Counted from the stretch's first letter, positions 1 to 7,475 are shown. The stretch: 64,000 bases of DNA from Lachnospiraceae bacterium (GCA_003507655.1 DNUZ01000030.1:123149-187148); one strand, 5' to 3'. Numbers and translations are program-made. The notes: generated by a model from the letters alone, not told the origin.

Positions 1-975
1 CTCTTTCGTATAATGACGGTTCATCTCTTTTAAGATGCGGCTGCTGCCGGATTGTAACGGAAGATGCAAGTGTTTGCAGATTTTTTTCGATTTTCCTAAC
101 ACTTCTATCAATTCATCGGATAGATCCTTTGGATGCGAAGTCATAAAACGGATCCGCTCTAAACCGTCGATTTTTTCTACTTCTTCTAACAACTGTGCAA
201 ACGTCATCGGATGCTCTAAGTTCTTGCCATAGGAATTGACATTCTGCCCTAAGAGCATGACTTCTACGACACCGTCTGCTACAAGCCGTTCGATCTCACG
301 GATAATGTCTTTTGGATCGCGGCTGCGCTCTCTTCCACGCACATATGGAACAATACAATAGCTGCAGAAATTGTTGCATCCGAACATGATATTGACACCG
401 GATTTGAATGTATATTTACGTTCTACCGGTAAATCCTCTACGATTTTGTCGGTGTCTTTCCAGATGTCAACGATCATTCCTTTGGATTCAAATGCAGCTA
501 CGATCAATTCTGCAAATTTATAGATGTTATGCGTTCCAAATACCAGATCCACAAAACGATAGCTTGTCCGTATCTTTTCTACAACTTCCGGCTCCTGCAT
601 CATGCATCCACAAAGCCCGATCATCATATCCGGATTCTTTTTTTTCTGGCTGTGCAGGTATCCTAAGCGGCCATAGACTTTGTTATTGGCATTTTCACGA
701 ACGGTACAGGTATTATAGATCACAAAATCCGCATCTTCAGTCTCTTTTTTTACATATCCGATCTGTTCTAATATCCCGATTAATTTTTCGGAATCCCTCG
801 CATTCATCTGACATCCAAAGGTATTGACGCAAAATGTAAGAGGCCGTCCCTTTTTCCGGCTTTTTTCCTGCACATACTGTCTTGCCTTTGCTATATAGTA
901 ATACTGCCGGTCCGGTTCTTCCTGTGGTGGATTCTGTGTTAAATCAATGTTATCAAAATCTATATTTTCGTACAT
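1..975 (-). CDS. miaB: MiaB, tRNA-2-methylthio-N6-dimethylallyladenosine synthase (3' part cut by window edge)
   Basis: Radical-SAM methylthiotransferase that adds the ms2 group to i6A37 of tRNAs reading UNN codons. The frame is open for 325 codons from the ATG at 975 to the window edge, so the C-terminal TRAM domain lies outside. The N-terminal UPF0004 domain has its cluster cysteines in CVNTFGCQMN (Cys49, Cys55), a following NTCTVRE and GLCGCM; the radical-SAM cluster motif is CNNFCSYC, followed by VPYVRGRE. The ~40-residue charged N-terminal extension before the domain is common in Clostridia. It lies 72 nt downstream of proA on the same strand with no terminator seen between them, so it may be co-transcribed with the proline genes. 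The identification is firm. Confidence 0.96.
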   Translation of the reverse strand, partial: MYENIDFDNIDLTQNPPQEEPDRQYYYIAKARQYVQEKSRKKGRPLTFCVNTFGCQMNARDSEKLIGILEQIGYVKKETEDADFVIYNTCTVRENANNKVYGRLGYLHSQKKKNPDMMIGLCGCMMQEPEVVEKIRTSYRFVDLVFGTHNIYKFAELIVAAFESKGMIVDIWKDTDKIVEDLPVERKYTFKSGVNIMFGCNNFCSYCIVPYVRGRERSRDPKDIIREIERLVADGVVEVMLLGQNVNSYGKNLEHPMTFAQLLEEVEKIDGLERIRFMTSHPKDLSDELIEVLGKSKKICKHLHLPLQSGSSRILKEMNRHYTKE

Positions 976-1047
976 GTGTTACAGTTTTACCTTTCTGATT
1001 TCTAATCGTTTGCGATTTTCTGATTTCCTGTGTTCTTTAGAGGTTCT

Positions 1048-2298
1048 CTATGGACGGATCTGTCCGTTACCATAGATGATGTATTTGGTGCTGGTCAGTG
1101 CTTCTAATCCCATCGGACCTCTGGCATGAAGTTTCTGGGTGCTGATTCCGATCTCGGCACCAAACCCAAACTCAAATCCATCTGTAAAACGGGTGGATGC
1201 ATTGACGTAAACTGCCGCGGCATCGACTTCGTCTAGGAATTTTTCTGCATTTGTGTAGTTCTCGGTAATGATAGCTTCGGAGTGTCCTGTGTTGTAACGG
1301 TTGATATGAGTAATCGCCTCAGCCGTTGATTTTACAGTCTTTATGGATAAAATATAATCCAGATATTCTTTTCCCCAGTCTTCGTCTGATGCCGGGATGA
1401 TGTCACTGCATGCTTCCTGACTTGCCTTATCGCCACGCATCTCAACATTTTTCTCCTTCAGACGCTCTGCTAATTTCGGAAGCAGTGCATCCTTGATATT
1501 TTCATGGACAACTAAGGACTCACAGGCATTGCAGACTCCGATCCGCTGTGTCTTTGCGTTGAAGATGATGTTGACCGCCATGTCTAAATCTGCACTCTCA
1601 TCTACATAGATATGGCAGTTGCCGGTTCCTGTCTCGATTACCGGTACGGTTGCATTTTCTACAACGGCACGGATCAGTCCGGCTCCACCGCGTGGGATCA
1701 AAACATCTACATATCCGTTCATTTTCATAAATTCTGTCGTGGTCTCTCTGGAGGTATCTTCGATCAATGCGATGGCATTCTCATCTACACCACACTCCGC
1801 TAACGTACGTCGGATACTGGCAACGATTGCGATATTTGAGTGGAGCGCATCACTTCCTCCTTTTAAGATCACTGCATTTCCGGTTTTAAAACAGAGTCCG
1901 AAGGCATCTGCCGTTACATTTGGACGTGCTTCATAGATAATGCCGACAACGCCAAGTGGTACACGTTTTTGACCGATCCTAAGACCATTTGGACGTTTTT
2001 TCATGGAAAGGACTTCACCGATTGGGTCATCTAAAGCGGCTACCTGTTCTAATCCTTCTGCCATCTGCTCAATACGTTTTTCAGTTAATAAGAGACGGTC
2101 TAAGAGTCCTTCCGGCATTCCGTTCGCTTTTCCTGCCTCCATGTCCTTTGCATTTTCGGCGATCAGTGTCTTTGCATCTTTGATCAGATTCTTTGCAACA
2201 CAATTTAATACTTCATTTTTCTTATTGGTTTCAAGAAGTGCCATTTTTCCGGCAGCTTCTTTTGCCTTTATGCCAATTTCCATTAATTCTGCTTTCAT
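1048..2298 (-). CDS. proA: gamma-glutamyl phosphate reductase
   Basis: Second step of proline synthesis: NADPH-dependent reduction of gamma-glutamyl phosphate to glutamate semialdehyde. The 416-aa length is standard for ProA. The aldehyde-dehydrogenase fold is recognisable from [28 protein letters not shown] and the region around the catalytic cysteine, [13 protein letters not shown]; the C-terminus has [15 protein letters not shown]. The start is the ATG at 2298, 16 nt after the cycloligase stop. It is the last gene of a proB-UPF0291-cycloligase-proA run, so the two proline enzymes are in one operon although separated by two small genes. Confidence 0.97.
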   Translation of the reverse strand: MKAELMEIGIKAKEAAGKMALLETNKKNEVLNCVAKNLIKDAKTLIAENAKDMEAGKANGMPEGLLDRLLLTEKRIEQMAEGLEQVAALDDPIGEVLSMKKRPNGLRIGQKRVPLGVVGIIYEARPNVTADAFGLCFKTGNAVILKGGSDALHSNIAIVASIRRTLAECGVDENAIALIEDTSRETTTEFMKMNGYVDVLIPRGGAGLIRAVVENATVPVIETGTGNCHIYVDESADLDMAVNIIFNAKTQRIGVCNACESLVVHENIKDALLPKLAERLKEKNVEMRGDKASQEACSDIIPASDEDWGKEYLDYILSIKTVKSTAEAITHINRYNTGHSEAIITENYTNAEKFLDEVDAAAVYVNASTRFTDGFEFGFGAEIGISTQKLHARGPMGLEALTSTKYIIYGNGQIRP

Positions 2299-2314
2299 AG
2301 TGTTTCTCCTCTCT

Positions 2315-2875
2315 TCATGATTTTGTGGTTTTTATCGTTCTATCCGGTGTTACGATCCATTGCAGGGGAATATCAGTAACTTCTGTTGGAATATGATCTA
2401 CAATCTGAAATTCATATGCAATTCCAACTTTTAGTAATCTGGGATGTCTTTCAAAATATCGGTCATAATATCCTGCTCCATGTCCGATGCGCCCGCCATC
2501 TATAGAAAAACCGACTCCGGGGGTCAGGCAAATAGCATCTTCCCAACAGACTTTTTGTTCACCGATAGGTTCCATGACTCCAAATTGTCCTTTTCGCACC
2601 TCATTTAAATCCTGTATTTCATAAAAATCCATGTTGTCACCGTCTGTTTTAGGTAGTGCGACACGTCTGCCGGTATCTAACAGCCATTGTATCAGAGGAA
2701 GCAGAGACAATTCTGTTCCCAACGGATAATACGCGTAAAAATATCCCCTGTTTTGCAGTTCTTCCCAGGTTGTCAACTGTCCCTTTGTATTGGTTGACAA
2801 TTCCTTGCACAGGTTTTCGGGAAGTTCTTCCCGTTTTTGTAACAGTTCTTTTCTAATTTGCGCCTTTGTTACCAT
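2315..2875 (-). CDS. 5-formyltetrahydrofolate cyclo-ligase family protein
   Basis: Converts 5-formyl-THF to 5,10-methenyl-THF with ATP, recycling a storage folate. The C-terminal signature is visible: [23 protein letters not shown], where the Gly-rich GHGAGYYDR segment is the family hallmark, together with an N-terminal [13 protein letters not shown] helix. I take the ATG at 2875 (186 aa); a longer reading from 2887 would use TTG. This start overlaps the end of the UPF0291 gene by 23 nt, which implies translational coupling. The gene sits between proB and proA, an arrangement with no obvious pathway link. The family is secure. Confidence 0.93.
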   Translation of the reverse strand: MVTKAQIRKELLQKREELPENLCKELSTNTKGQLTTWEELQNRGYFYAYYPLGTELSLLPLIQWLLDTGRRVALPKTDGDNMDFYEIQDLNEVRKGQFGVMEPIGEQKVCWEDAICLTPGVGFSIDGGRIGHGAGYYDRYFERHPRLLKVGIAYEFQIVDHIPTEVTDIPLQWIVTPDRTIKTTKS

Positions 2876-3074
2876 ATTTTTTACCAAGGTTTACAATACT
2901 TCCATCTGCTTCTTTGACATCGATATTATTTAACTGTGCCCTCAAATTGCTTCTGACCGATGCGATATACTCTTTTCGAAGGAGTGCCTGCTCCTTTTTC
3001 TCTGCTTCAGTCAATCCTTCTGCCTTGGATTTGTGATAGAGTGCATTGATCCTGTCTATTTTTTTCTGATCCAT
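2853..3074 (-). CDS. UPF0291 (DUF896, YnzC-like) small protein
   Basis: A 73-aa charged protein starting MDQKKIDRINALYHKSK. It matches the UPF0291/YnzC family: a helical hairpin with the motif RINAL.HKSK..GLT..E..EQ..LR.EYI..VR.N. The family is small and cytoplasmic and its function is not established; in Bacillus a relative is under SOS control, but no LexA box was noticed here. It lies 12 nt downstream of proB and overlaps the cycloligase start, so it is probably translated from the proB operon mRNA. The family call is firm, the role unknown. Confidence 0.9.
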   Translation of the reverse strand: MDQKKIDRINALYHKSKAEGLTEAEKKEQALLRKEYIASVRSNLRAQLNNIDVKEADGSIVNLGKKYGNKGAN

Positions 3075-3086
3075 AAATCCTCCTAA

Positions 3087-3932
3087 TTAACCCATATTTT
3101 CTTCTATAAAATCAGGTATGTAAAAATCTTCATCTTTGTTGGATAAAAAGACGGTTCCTATAAAGTCGTCTTCAAATATTTTATGCAGGACACCGACATC
3201 TTTCGCATTGGCAATGATCATATCCGCACCGGAATAGGATGCAATTCTTGCTGCATTCAGCTTTGTTGCCATTCCTCCGGTACCGACATCGCTTCCGGTG
3301 GTATCTTTTGCCATATTCAGGTATTTTTCATCCAGTTTTTCCACCGTCTCGATCAGTTCCGCATTCGGGTTTGTATGCGGGTCATCGGTAAACAGTCCGT
3401 CGATGTCTGACAAAAGAACTAACAGATCGGCACCGATCAGGGATGCAACAATGGCAGATAAGGTGTCATTGTCACCGAATTGGATCTCATAGGTGCTGAC
3501 GGTATCATTTTCATTGACGATCGGGATGACACCGAGACGGAACAGCTCTTCAAAGGTGTTTTCCGCATTTTTTCTGGATACATTATCTATCATGGTCTTT
3601 TTGGTCATTAATACCTGACCACAGGTCTGGTGATACTCACTGAATAATTTCTGATATGTCATCATCAGACTTGCCTGTCCGACTGCCGCGCATGCCTGCT
3701 TAACGGCGATTCTTTTGGGACGTTTTTTGATCCCCATCATTTTTCTTCCTACGGAAATAGCACCGGAACTTACCAGGCACACATCAATATCCTGATTTCT
3801 CAGATCACATAATTCCCGCACCAGACGCTCTAATTTGATAAAATCCAGATTTCCTGTCTTTGGATGCGTCAGTGAGGATGATCCGATCTTTACAACAACT
3901 CTTTTTTTATTTTTGAAACGGTTCTTTTTCAT
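3087..3932 (-). CDS. proB: glutamate 5-kinase, short form without PUA domain
   Basis: First committed step of proline synthesis: phosphorylation of the glutamate gamma-carboxyl. The amino-acid-kinase fold is clear: RVVVKIGSSSLTHP near the N-terminus, VSSGAISVGRKMMG, PIVNENDTVS, FGDNDTLSAIVASLIGADLLVLLSDIDGLFTDDP and GTGGMATKLNAA. At 281 aa it ends after the kinase domain and lacks the C-terminal PUA domain of the 367-aa Escherichia coli enzyme; such short forms are normal in many Firmicutes. It is the first gene of the operon and its product is usually feedback-inhibited by proline. Confidence 0.96.
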   Translation of the reverse strand: MKKNRFKNKKRVVVKIGSSSLTHPKTGNLDFIKLERLVRELCDLRNQDIDVCLVSSGAISVGRKMMGIKKRPKRIAVKQACAAVGQASLMMTYQKLFSEYHQTCGQVLMTKKTMIDNVSRKNAENTFEELFRLGVIPIVNENDTVSTYEIQFGDNDTLSAIVASLIGADLLVLLSDIDGLFTDDPHTNPNAELIETVEKLDEKYLNMAKDTTGSDVGTGGMATKLNAARIASYSGADMIIANAKDVGVLHKIFEDDFIGTVFLSNKDEDFYIPDFIEENMG

Positions 3933-3965
3933 TTTTTATTCTTAACTCCTCTTATGTGATACACA

Positions 3966-3994
3966 ATTATATATTTTATCATAGTTTGTGAAAA
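3966..3994 (-). promoter_or_regulatory. candidate proB promoter
   Basis: On the minus strand TATAAT (3966-3971) is preceded by 17 nt and a weak -35 (TTTTCA, 3989-3994). It lies about 35 nt before the proB ATG in an AT-rich segment. The -10 is perfect, the -35 matches at 4 of 6 positions. Confidence 0.4.
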
Positions 3995-4049
3995 AAAACT
4001 ATACTTGTTGTAGGGGAGTTTTGTGGTGTAATGCATTTTTTATGTGATC

Positions 4050-4241
4050 GTGCTGTCCTCGGCTATCCCCGCAGACATGCTGCGTTTCCTGTTCGCCGCA
4101 CACGCCTTTTCGCCCATGCTTTGTGTAACTCGCCCTATGGGCTCAAACAGACACAAAACATGAGCGGCAGTGTGCTCCTCACGACGGAAGCCTCGAGACT
4201 GTCTGTGAGAATAGCCGAGGACAGCGATACAGCATAGAAAA
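4050..4241. repeat. ~190 bp imperfect palindromic repeat, copy 1
   Basis: The outer arms GCTGTCCTCGGCTATCCCC (from 4052) and its near-complement ending at 4225 (ATAGCCGAGGACAGC) pair over about 25 bp with only G.T-type differences. Inner segments also pair, for example CATGCTTTGTGT with ACACAAAACATG, so the whole unit could fold into one long hairpin. A second copy in the same orientation lies at 5852-6051, on the other side of the Rpn gene; the right edge GCATAGAAAATC is shared. No transposase or conserved open frame is inside. It looks like a non-autonomous, MITE-like or REP-like element; the family is not identified. Between here and 4384 I see only AT-rich sequence. Confidence 0.85.
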
Positions 4242-4384
4242 TCTTGAAATAATGTAATGAAAAAAATGACATTTTGGTAGATCATCTAGTGACTTCAAAT
4301 AACATTCACCTAATAAAATGCTGAGTTATTTGGGGTACGGATCTGTTGTCGTGTTTTGGTTACTATAAAATAAGGTTCTAAAAC

Positions 4385-4416
4385 AAAAGATGCTGCTCAT
4401 TTGAGCAACACCTTTT
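4385..4416 (-). terminator. hairpin, likely terminator downstream of the Rpn gene
   Basis: On the minus strand the arms AAAAGGTGTTGCTCA and TGAGCAGCATCTTTT form a ~15-bp stem with a 2-nt loop, followed by GTTTTAG. The A-rich left flank makes it potentially bidirectional. It sits about 220 nt after the Rpn stop, beyond hairpin element A. Confidence 0.55.
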
Positions 4417-4492
4417 GCTTATATCCTCGTTATACACTCACTTTCCTTGTGAATTTTTTTTAAGAACCTGAATTTTCTTCATTCCTTTCGAA

Positions 4493-4583
4493 AGTATATA
4501 CCCCAGTGAGATTTCACCAATGATGGAGTGTTTCTTTTATGCTATGGAGATGAAACTCGGAAGCATTGGTGAAATCTTACTGT
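4493..4583. repeat. hairpin element A (shares a 19-nt core with element B)
   Basis: A 19-bp stem (4504-4522 with 4564-4582, one G.T) encloses a 41-nt loop. The loop holds an inner GTTTC/GAAAC stem around the block TGCTATGGAGATGAAACTC (4540-4558), which is identical in element B at 6280-6298. The left edge GTATATACCCCAGTGAG also resembles element B, but the rest of the stem sequence is different. Conservation of pairing without conservation of sequence suggests selection on structure. Strand of action, transcript and function are unknown. It lies 50 nt beyond the end of the Rpn gene. Confidence 0.7.
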
Positions 4584-4633
4584 GCAATACAAAAATCTTT
4601 ATATAAATAGTATGAGTAATATGATTCATTTAC

Positions 4634-4945
4634 TTACATTTTCGATATAAACTCATCTATAGATTCTGCCTTTGCTGCCTGTTTTAACCAACCGTTCAGG
4701 ATTTTAATATCTTTTTCATTACAGACTTTTTTGCGGATTTCTTCCGGTATCGTGCCGATATCTTCTAATAATTCTAAGATAGCATCTGCTTTTCCGGCTG
4801 AAAAACCCTCCTCTCTTCCCTCTTCTATGCCTTTTTCAATCCCTTGCTCAATCCCCTTTTCCAGACCTTCCTGAAGTCCTTTCTCATATTCATCTTTCCG
4901 GACAATCTCAAAGACTGCTTCCTCATCATATTCAAAAATACTCAT
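4634..4945 (-). CDS. possible internal translation product of the Rpn gene (C-terminal 103 aa)
   Basis: Inside the Rpn frame, Met225 (ATG 4943-4945) is preceded by AAAGAGG with 8 nt between GAGG and the ATG, good Shine-Dalgarno spacing. Initiation there would make a 103-aa protein starting MSIFEYDEEAVFEIV that carries the whole tetrapeptide-repeat tail and none of the nuclease core. In enterobacterial rpn genes a small C-terminal protein made from an internal start is known to restrain the nuclease. That this occurs here is inference from the site and its position. Confidence 0.35.
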   Translation of the reverse strand: MSIFEYDEEAVFEIVRKDEYEKGLQEGLEKGIEQGIEKGIEEGREEGFSAGKADAILELLEDIGTIPEEIRKKVCNEKDIKILNGWLKQAAKAESIDEFISKM

Positions 4946-5617
4946 TTCCACCGCCTCTTTCCTGTTTCGAAGCAGAAACTCCCGCAGGATTCCTTCGTGG
5001 ATACACTCTGTCACCGCTTTGTCCACTGCCTCTTCTACATTCTTCATATTCTTTGCATAAGTTCGTACTTTCTTCACATAAATCGCATACTCCTTTAAGG
5101 TCTGGCATTGTTCTAATAACTTTTTATTCTTTCCGAGGTTGATATTTAGCATGGTTACCACTAATTCTAAATCCGGATCGTCCATCGATTTTTGAAACGC
5201 ATCTGACAACCTTAAATATTTCTTTTCTGCCTGTTCCTCCGAACCATTGTAGAATACTAGAAATCTCGGTGTCGGGATTTTGATGAGTGTGTTGCGATAC
5301 AGATCCCTGTGATCAACCTGTCCCTGCAGTTCCTTTGCGATATAAAACAAATCCCGTAATGGCATATTTGGAGAATAAGTGGACTGATGCTCATAAAGGT
5401 TCAAATAGGAATCCATAATAAATGCCAGATCATTTTTCATGTTCATGTAGATGGCATTTTCTAAGGTTACAATCTCTAGTTCTTCTGCGTTTGTGTAAGA
5501 TGTTCCGTTGACTGCATTATAAAGACTTAACAGCTCTTTCTTTTCACGGAATATCATGCGGAACAGTCTGTCCTTGTGGTTTCTTGCAACATGGATTTCA
5601 TTTGGGGTTTCTGTCAT
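4634..5617 (-). CDS. Rpn family recombination-promoting nuclease / PD-(D/E)XK transposase-like protein
   Basis: A 327-aa protein of the Rpn (YhgA-like, PDDEXK) family, DNA endonucleases linked to RecA-independent recombination and, for some members, to phage defence. Visible: the N-terminal HKDRLFRMIF, the catalytic set D63 (KNDLAF), E76 and Q78 (LYEHQST, an E-x-Q variant of E-x-K), NMPLRDLFYIAKE and FLVFYNG. The C-terminal quarter has tandem G-[IL]-E-[KQ] tetrapeptides (about residues 243-270), then a helical tail. The gene has its own promoter and a long leader, is flanked by direct copies of a palindromic repeat, and may contain an internal start at 4945. It is the most accessory-looking gene in the window. 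The family is firm, the biological role open. Confidence 0.92.
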   Translation of the reverse strand: MTETPNEIHVARNHKDRLFRMIFREKKELLSLYNAVNGTSYTNAEELEIVTLENAIYMNMKNDLAFIMDSYLNLYEHQSTYSPNMPLRDLFYIAKELQGQVDHRDLYRNTLIKIPTPRFLVFYNGSEEQAEKKYLRLSDAFQKSMDDPDLELVVTMLNINLGKNKKLLEQCQTLKEYAIYVKKVRTYAKNMKNVEEAVDKAVTECIHEGILREFLLRNRKEAVEMSIFEYDEEAVFEIVRKDEYEKGLQEGLEKGIEQGIEKGIEEGREEGFSAGKADAILELLEDIGTIPEEIRKKVCNEKDIKILNGWLKQAAKAESIDEFISKM

Positions 5618-5645
5618 AGTATTACCTCCTGTGTGAAATTGTCTT

Positions 5646-5683
5646 GCAGGAGTTCTTATCCTTATTTTCTCGAAAACTCCTGC
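5646..5683 (-). promoter_or_regulatory. hairpin in the Rpn gene 5' leader
   Basis: Perfect 9-bp arms GCAGGAGTT and AACTCCTGC with a 20-nt loop lie about 29-66 nt before the Rpn ATG, just upstream of the ribosome binding site (CAGGAGG). The leader from the promoter at 5786 is about 160 nt long, unusually long for a single gene, and contains a second small hairpin (CGGCA..TGCCG near 5745). It might control translation or mRNA stability. Confidence 0.5.
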
Positions 5684-5785
5684 TGTTCATAATGTTGGAA
5701 AAGCATGAATTTTCTGATCTGAATAAGATTTGTAATAGACTACGGCAGAATTGCCGCCTTATATAAGAAAATATGCTTTGAGAGT

Positions 5786-5814
5786 ATTATAGCATGGTGG
5801 GAAAAGTGTTACAA
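5786..5814 (-). promoter_or_regulatory. promoter of the Rpn gene
   Basis: TTGTAA (5809-5814), 17-nt spacer, TATAAT (5786-5791) on the minus strand. This is a strong housekeeping-sigma match and places the start near 5779, giving a ~160-nt leader. Confidence 0.75.
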
Positions 5815-5851
5815 CCGAGTTTGAATGCAATTGTGAGTATTTTTTCTTTAT

Positions 5852-6051
5852 ACGCTGGTGTTATCCTCGGCTATCCCCGCAGACATGCTGCGTTTCCTGT
5901 TCGCCGCCATGCCTTTTTGCTCATGTTTTGTGTAACTCGCCCTACGGACTTAGACAGACACAAAACATGAGCGGCAGTGTGCTCCTCGCGACGGAAGCCT
6001 CGCAACTGTTTGTGGGAATAGCCGAGGACAGCGGTACGGCATAGAAAATCC
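5852..6051. repeat. ~195 bp imperfect palindromic repeat, copy 2
   Basis: Second copy of the palindrome at 4050-4241, same orientation, about 1.8 kb away. Shared blocks include CCTCGGCTATCCCCGCAGAC, CGTTTCCTGTTCGCCGC, ACACAAAACATGAGCGGC, AGTGTGCTCCTC, ACGGAAGCCTCG and ATAGCCGAGGACAGC. Differences between copies often keep the pairing (G-C against G.T). The two copies bracket the Rpn gene and its promoter. Between this copy and element B (6052-6235) the DNA is AT-rich and I see no gene or clear signal. Confidence 0.85.
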
Positions 6052-6235
6052 TAAAATAACTTATAAAAAGAATTGTATTTGTGAAATTATTCAATATTTT
6101 AAAAATATTAAACAAATTGACAATACTATGTAAATAACATCCAATACCACATCTAATCTGCATCACTCTACTTGTAATATCCGCCCAAAAATCTCAACGT
6201 AGAACAACTTCCTTCCCGAACCGCATTAGACAACG

Positions 6236-6406
6236 TGTATCCCAGCGAGCACCCGACGATTATGAAAAGTTTCTTTTTGTGCTATGGAGATGAAACTCCC
6301 GGAAGCGTAGAGCCCTCTGGCGAACACGCTTCCTGTTTTGAAGGAGGTTCAGCGGAATGTTTAACACAAGGAAACTTGCAATAATCGTCGGAAGCTCGCT
6401 GAACAC
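6236..6406. repeat. hairpin element B (structured relative of element A)
   Basis: The outer stem pairs CAGCGAGC (6243-6250) with GCTCGCTG (6394-6401) and CCGACGATTAT (6253-6263) with its complement (6381-6391). Inside, AGTTTC (6268-6273) can pair either with GAAACT at 6292-6297 or with GAAACT at 6371-6376, two mutually exclusive folds. A further hairpin GGAAGCG/CGCTTCC lies at 6301-6333. The 19-nt block 6280-6298 is identical to element A, as is the adjacent GGAAGC. Element A looks like a shortened version. Possible structured RNA or mobile DNA element; unidentified. Confidence 0.7.
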
Positions 6407-6425
6407 AGACTTTTTCATGCACATA

Positions 6426-6434
6426 TGTTATAAT
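6426..6434 (+). promoter_or_regulatory. extended -10 promoter of apbE
   Basis: TGTTATAAT at 6426-6434 is an extended -10 (TG-N-TATAAT) with no good -35. It places the transcript start about 40 nt before apbE, so hairpin element B lies upstream of and outside this transcript. Confidence 0.6.
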
Positions 6435-6479
6435 ACGAAGTAAATATCGAAAACAGATTTTAGATTAAGGAGACTTCTG

Positions 6480-7475
6480 ATGAAAAAATATCTGACTATT
6501 TTTGTATGCTTACTGAGTGCACTCTTTTTTGCTGCCTGCCAAAAACAGGATACCTCTGTGTCTAAAACGGGTTTCTATTTTGATACTGTCATAAAAGTCA
6601 CTCTTTACGACGCGGATGCCGAACCAGAATTAGAGTCCTGTTTTGCTCTTGCAGACAAGTATGAAAAACTTTTAAGTGCCACGAAAAAAGGCAGTGATAT
6701 CTGGAATATCAACCATGCAAAAGGAAAACCGGTAGTAGTCTCAAAAGAAACTATTTCCATGCTTCAAAAAGCCATTGATTACAGCGAGCTTTCCGATGGT
6801 GCCTTTGATATCACGATCGGCGAACTCTCTTCTCTTTGGGATTTTGGTGAAAATAAGGATACTGTTCCGTCTCAAAAAGACATTAATGCCGCACTTCCTA
6901 CCGTGGACTATCATAATATTGAGATATCAGACAATACCGTAACCTTAAAAAATCCGAAAACACAGATCGACCTTGGTGGGATTGCAAAAGGCTACATTGC
7001 AGATCAGATGAAGGCACAACTTCGTTCAGATGGCATTACCGAGGGGATCATTAATCTTGGCGGCAATGTGTTAACCGTTGGTCCGAAAAAATCCGGCGAT
7101 ACTTATAAGATCGGCATACAAAAACCATTCGATGATTCTGGTTCTCCGATCGCATCTGTTGATATTACTGATGCTTCTCTTGTATCTTCCGGGGTCTATG
7201 AACGGTATTTTGAAAAAGACGGTAAACGCTACCATCATATTTTAAACCCAAAAACCGGGTATCCTTATGAGAATGGCCTACTTGGTGTTACCATTATTAC
7301 GGATTCGTCTGTTGATGCCGATGCACTCAGTACCACCTGTTTTGCACTCGGCTTAGAAGATGGGATGAAACTGATTGAAAATACAAAAGGAGCCGAAGCC
7401 GTATTCATTACTGAAGATTTTACACTTCATAAGTCCTCCGGCATCGGCTCTGAGATTCCATTCCATGAAAATTAA
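6480..7475 (+). CDS. apbE: FAD:protein FMN transferase, lipoprotein
   Basis: ApbE attaches FMN from FAD to a threonine of target proteins, on the outer side of the membrane. The 331-aa product starts with a lipoprotein signal peptide ending FFAAC (Cys20), then GFYFDTVIKVTLYD, the conserved SDGAFDITIGEL, QIDLGGIAKGYIAD, GIINLGGNV, HHILNPKTGYP and a metal-binding DADALSTTCFALG. RBS AAGGAG is 8 nt before the ATG. The rnf operon lies just beyond the MATE gene, and RnfG and RnfD carry TGAT flavinylation sites, so these are the likely substrates. Its stop codon overlaps that of the convergent MATE gene by 4 nt. Confidence 0.96.
   Translation: MKKYLTIFVCLLSALFFAACQKQDTSVSKTGFYFDTVIKVTLYDADAEPELESCFALADKYEKLLSATKKGSDIWNINHAKGKPVVVSKETISMLQKAIDYSELSDGAFDITIGELSSLWDFGENKDTVPSQKDINAALPTVDYHNIEISDNTVTLKNPKTQIDLGGIAKGYIADQMKAQLRSDGITEGIINLGGNVLTVGPKKSGDTYKIGIQKPFDDSGSPIASVDITDASLVSSGVYERYFEKDGKRYHHILNPKTGYPYENGLLGVTIITDSSVDADALSTTCFALGLEDGMKLIENTKGAEAVFITEDFTLHKSSGIGSEIPFHEN

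Noticed and set aside
1612-2320. Plus-strand frames opposite proA
   Set aside because: Shadows of a conserved coding gene; no RBS or family match.
4040-4285. 81-aa and 68-aa frames in palindrome copy 1
   Set aside because: They read through the arms of a palindrome, lack RBS and are not preserved in copy 2.
4050-6051. Insertion sequence with the Rpn gene as transposase
   Set aside because: The flanking repeats are direct, not terminal inverted repeats, no target-site duplication was seen, and Rpn is a nuclease with unproven transposition here; kept as repeats plus gene.
5942-6166. 74-aa minus-strand frame over palindrome copy 2
   Set aside because: Overlaps the repeat and AT-rich DNA, no RBS, no match to the frame in copy 1.
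6236-6406. Riboswitch controlling apbE
   Set aside because: The apbE promoter (6426-6434) lies downstream of the element, so it would not be in the apbE leader unless there is another promoter.
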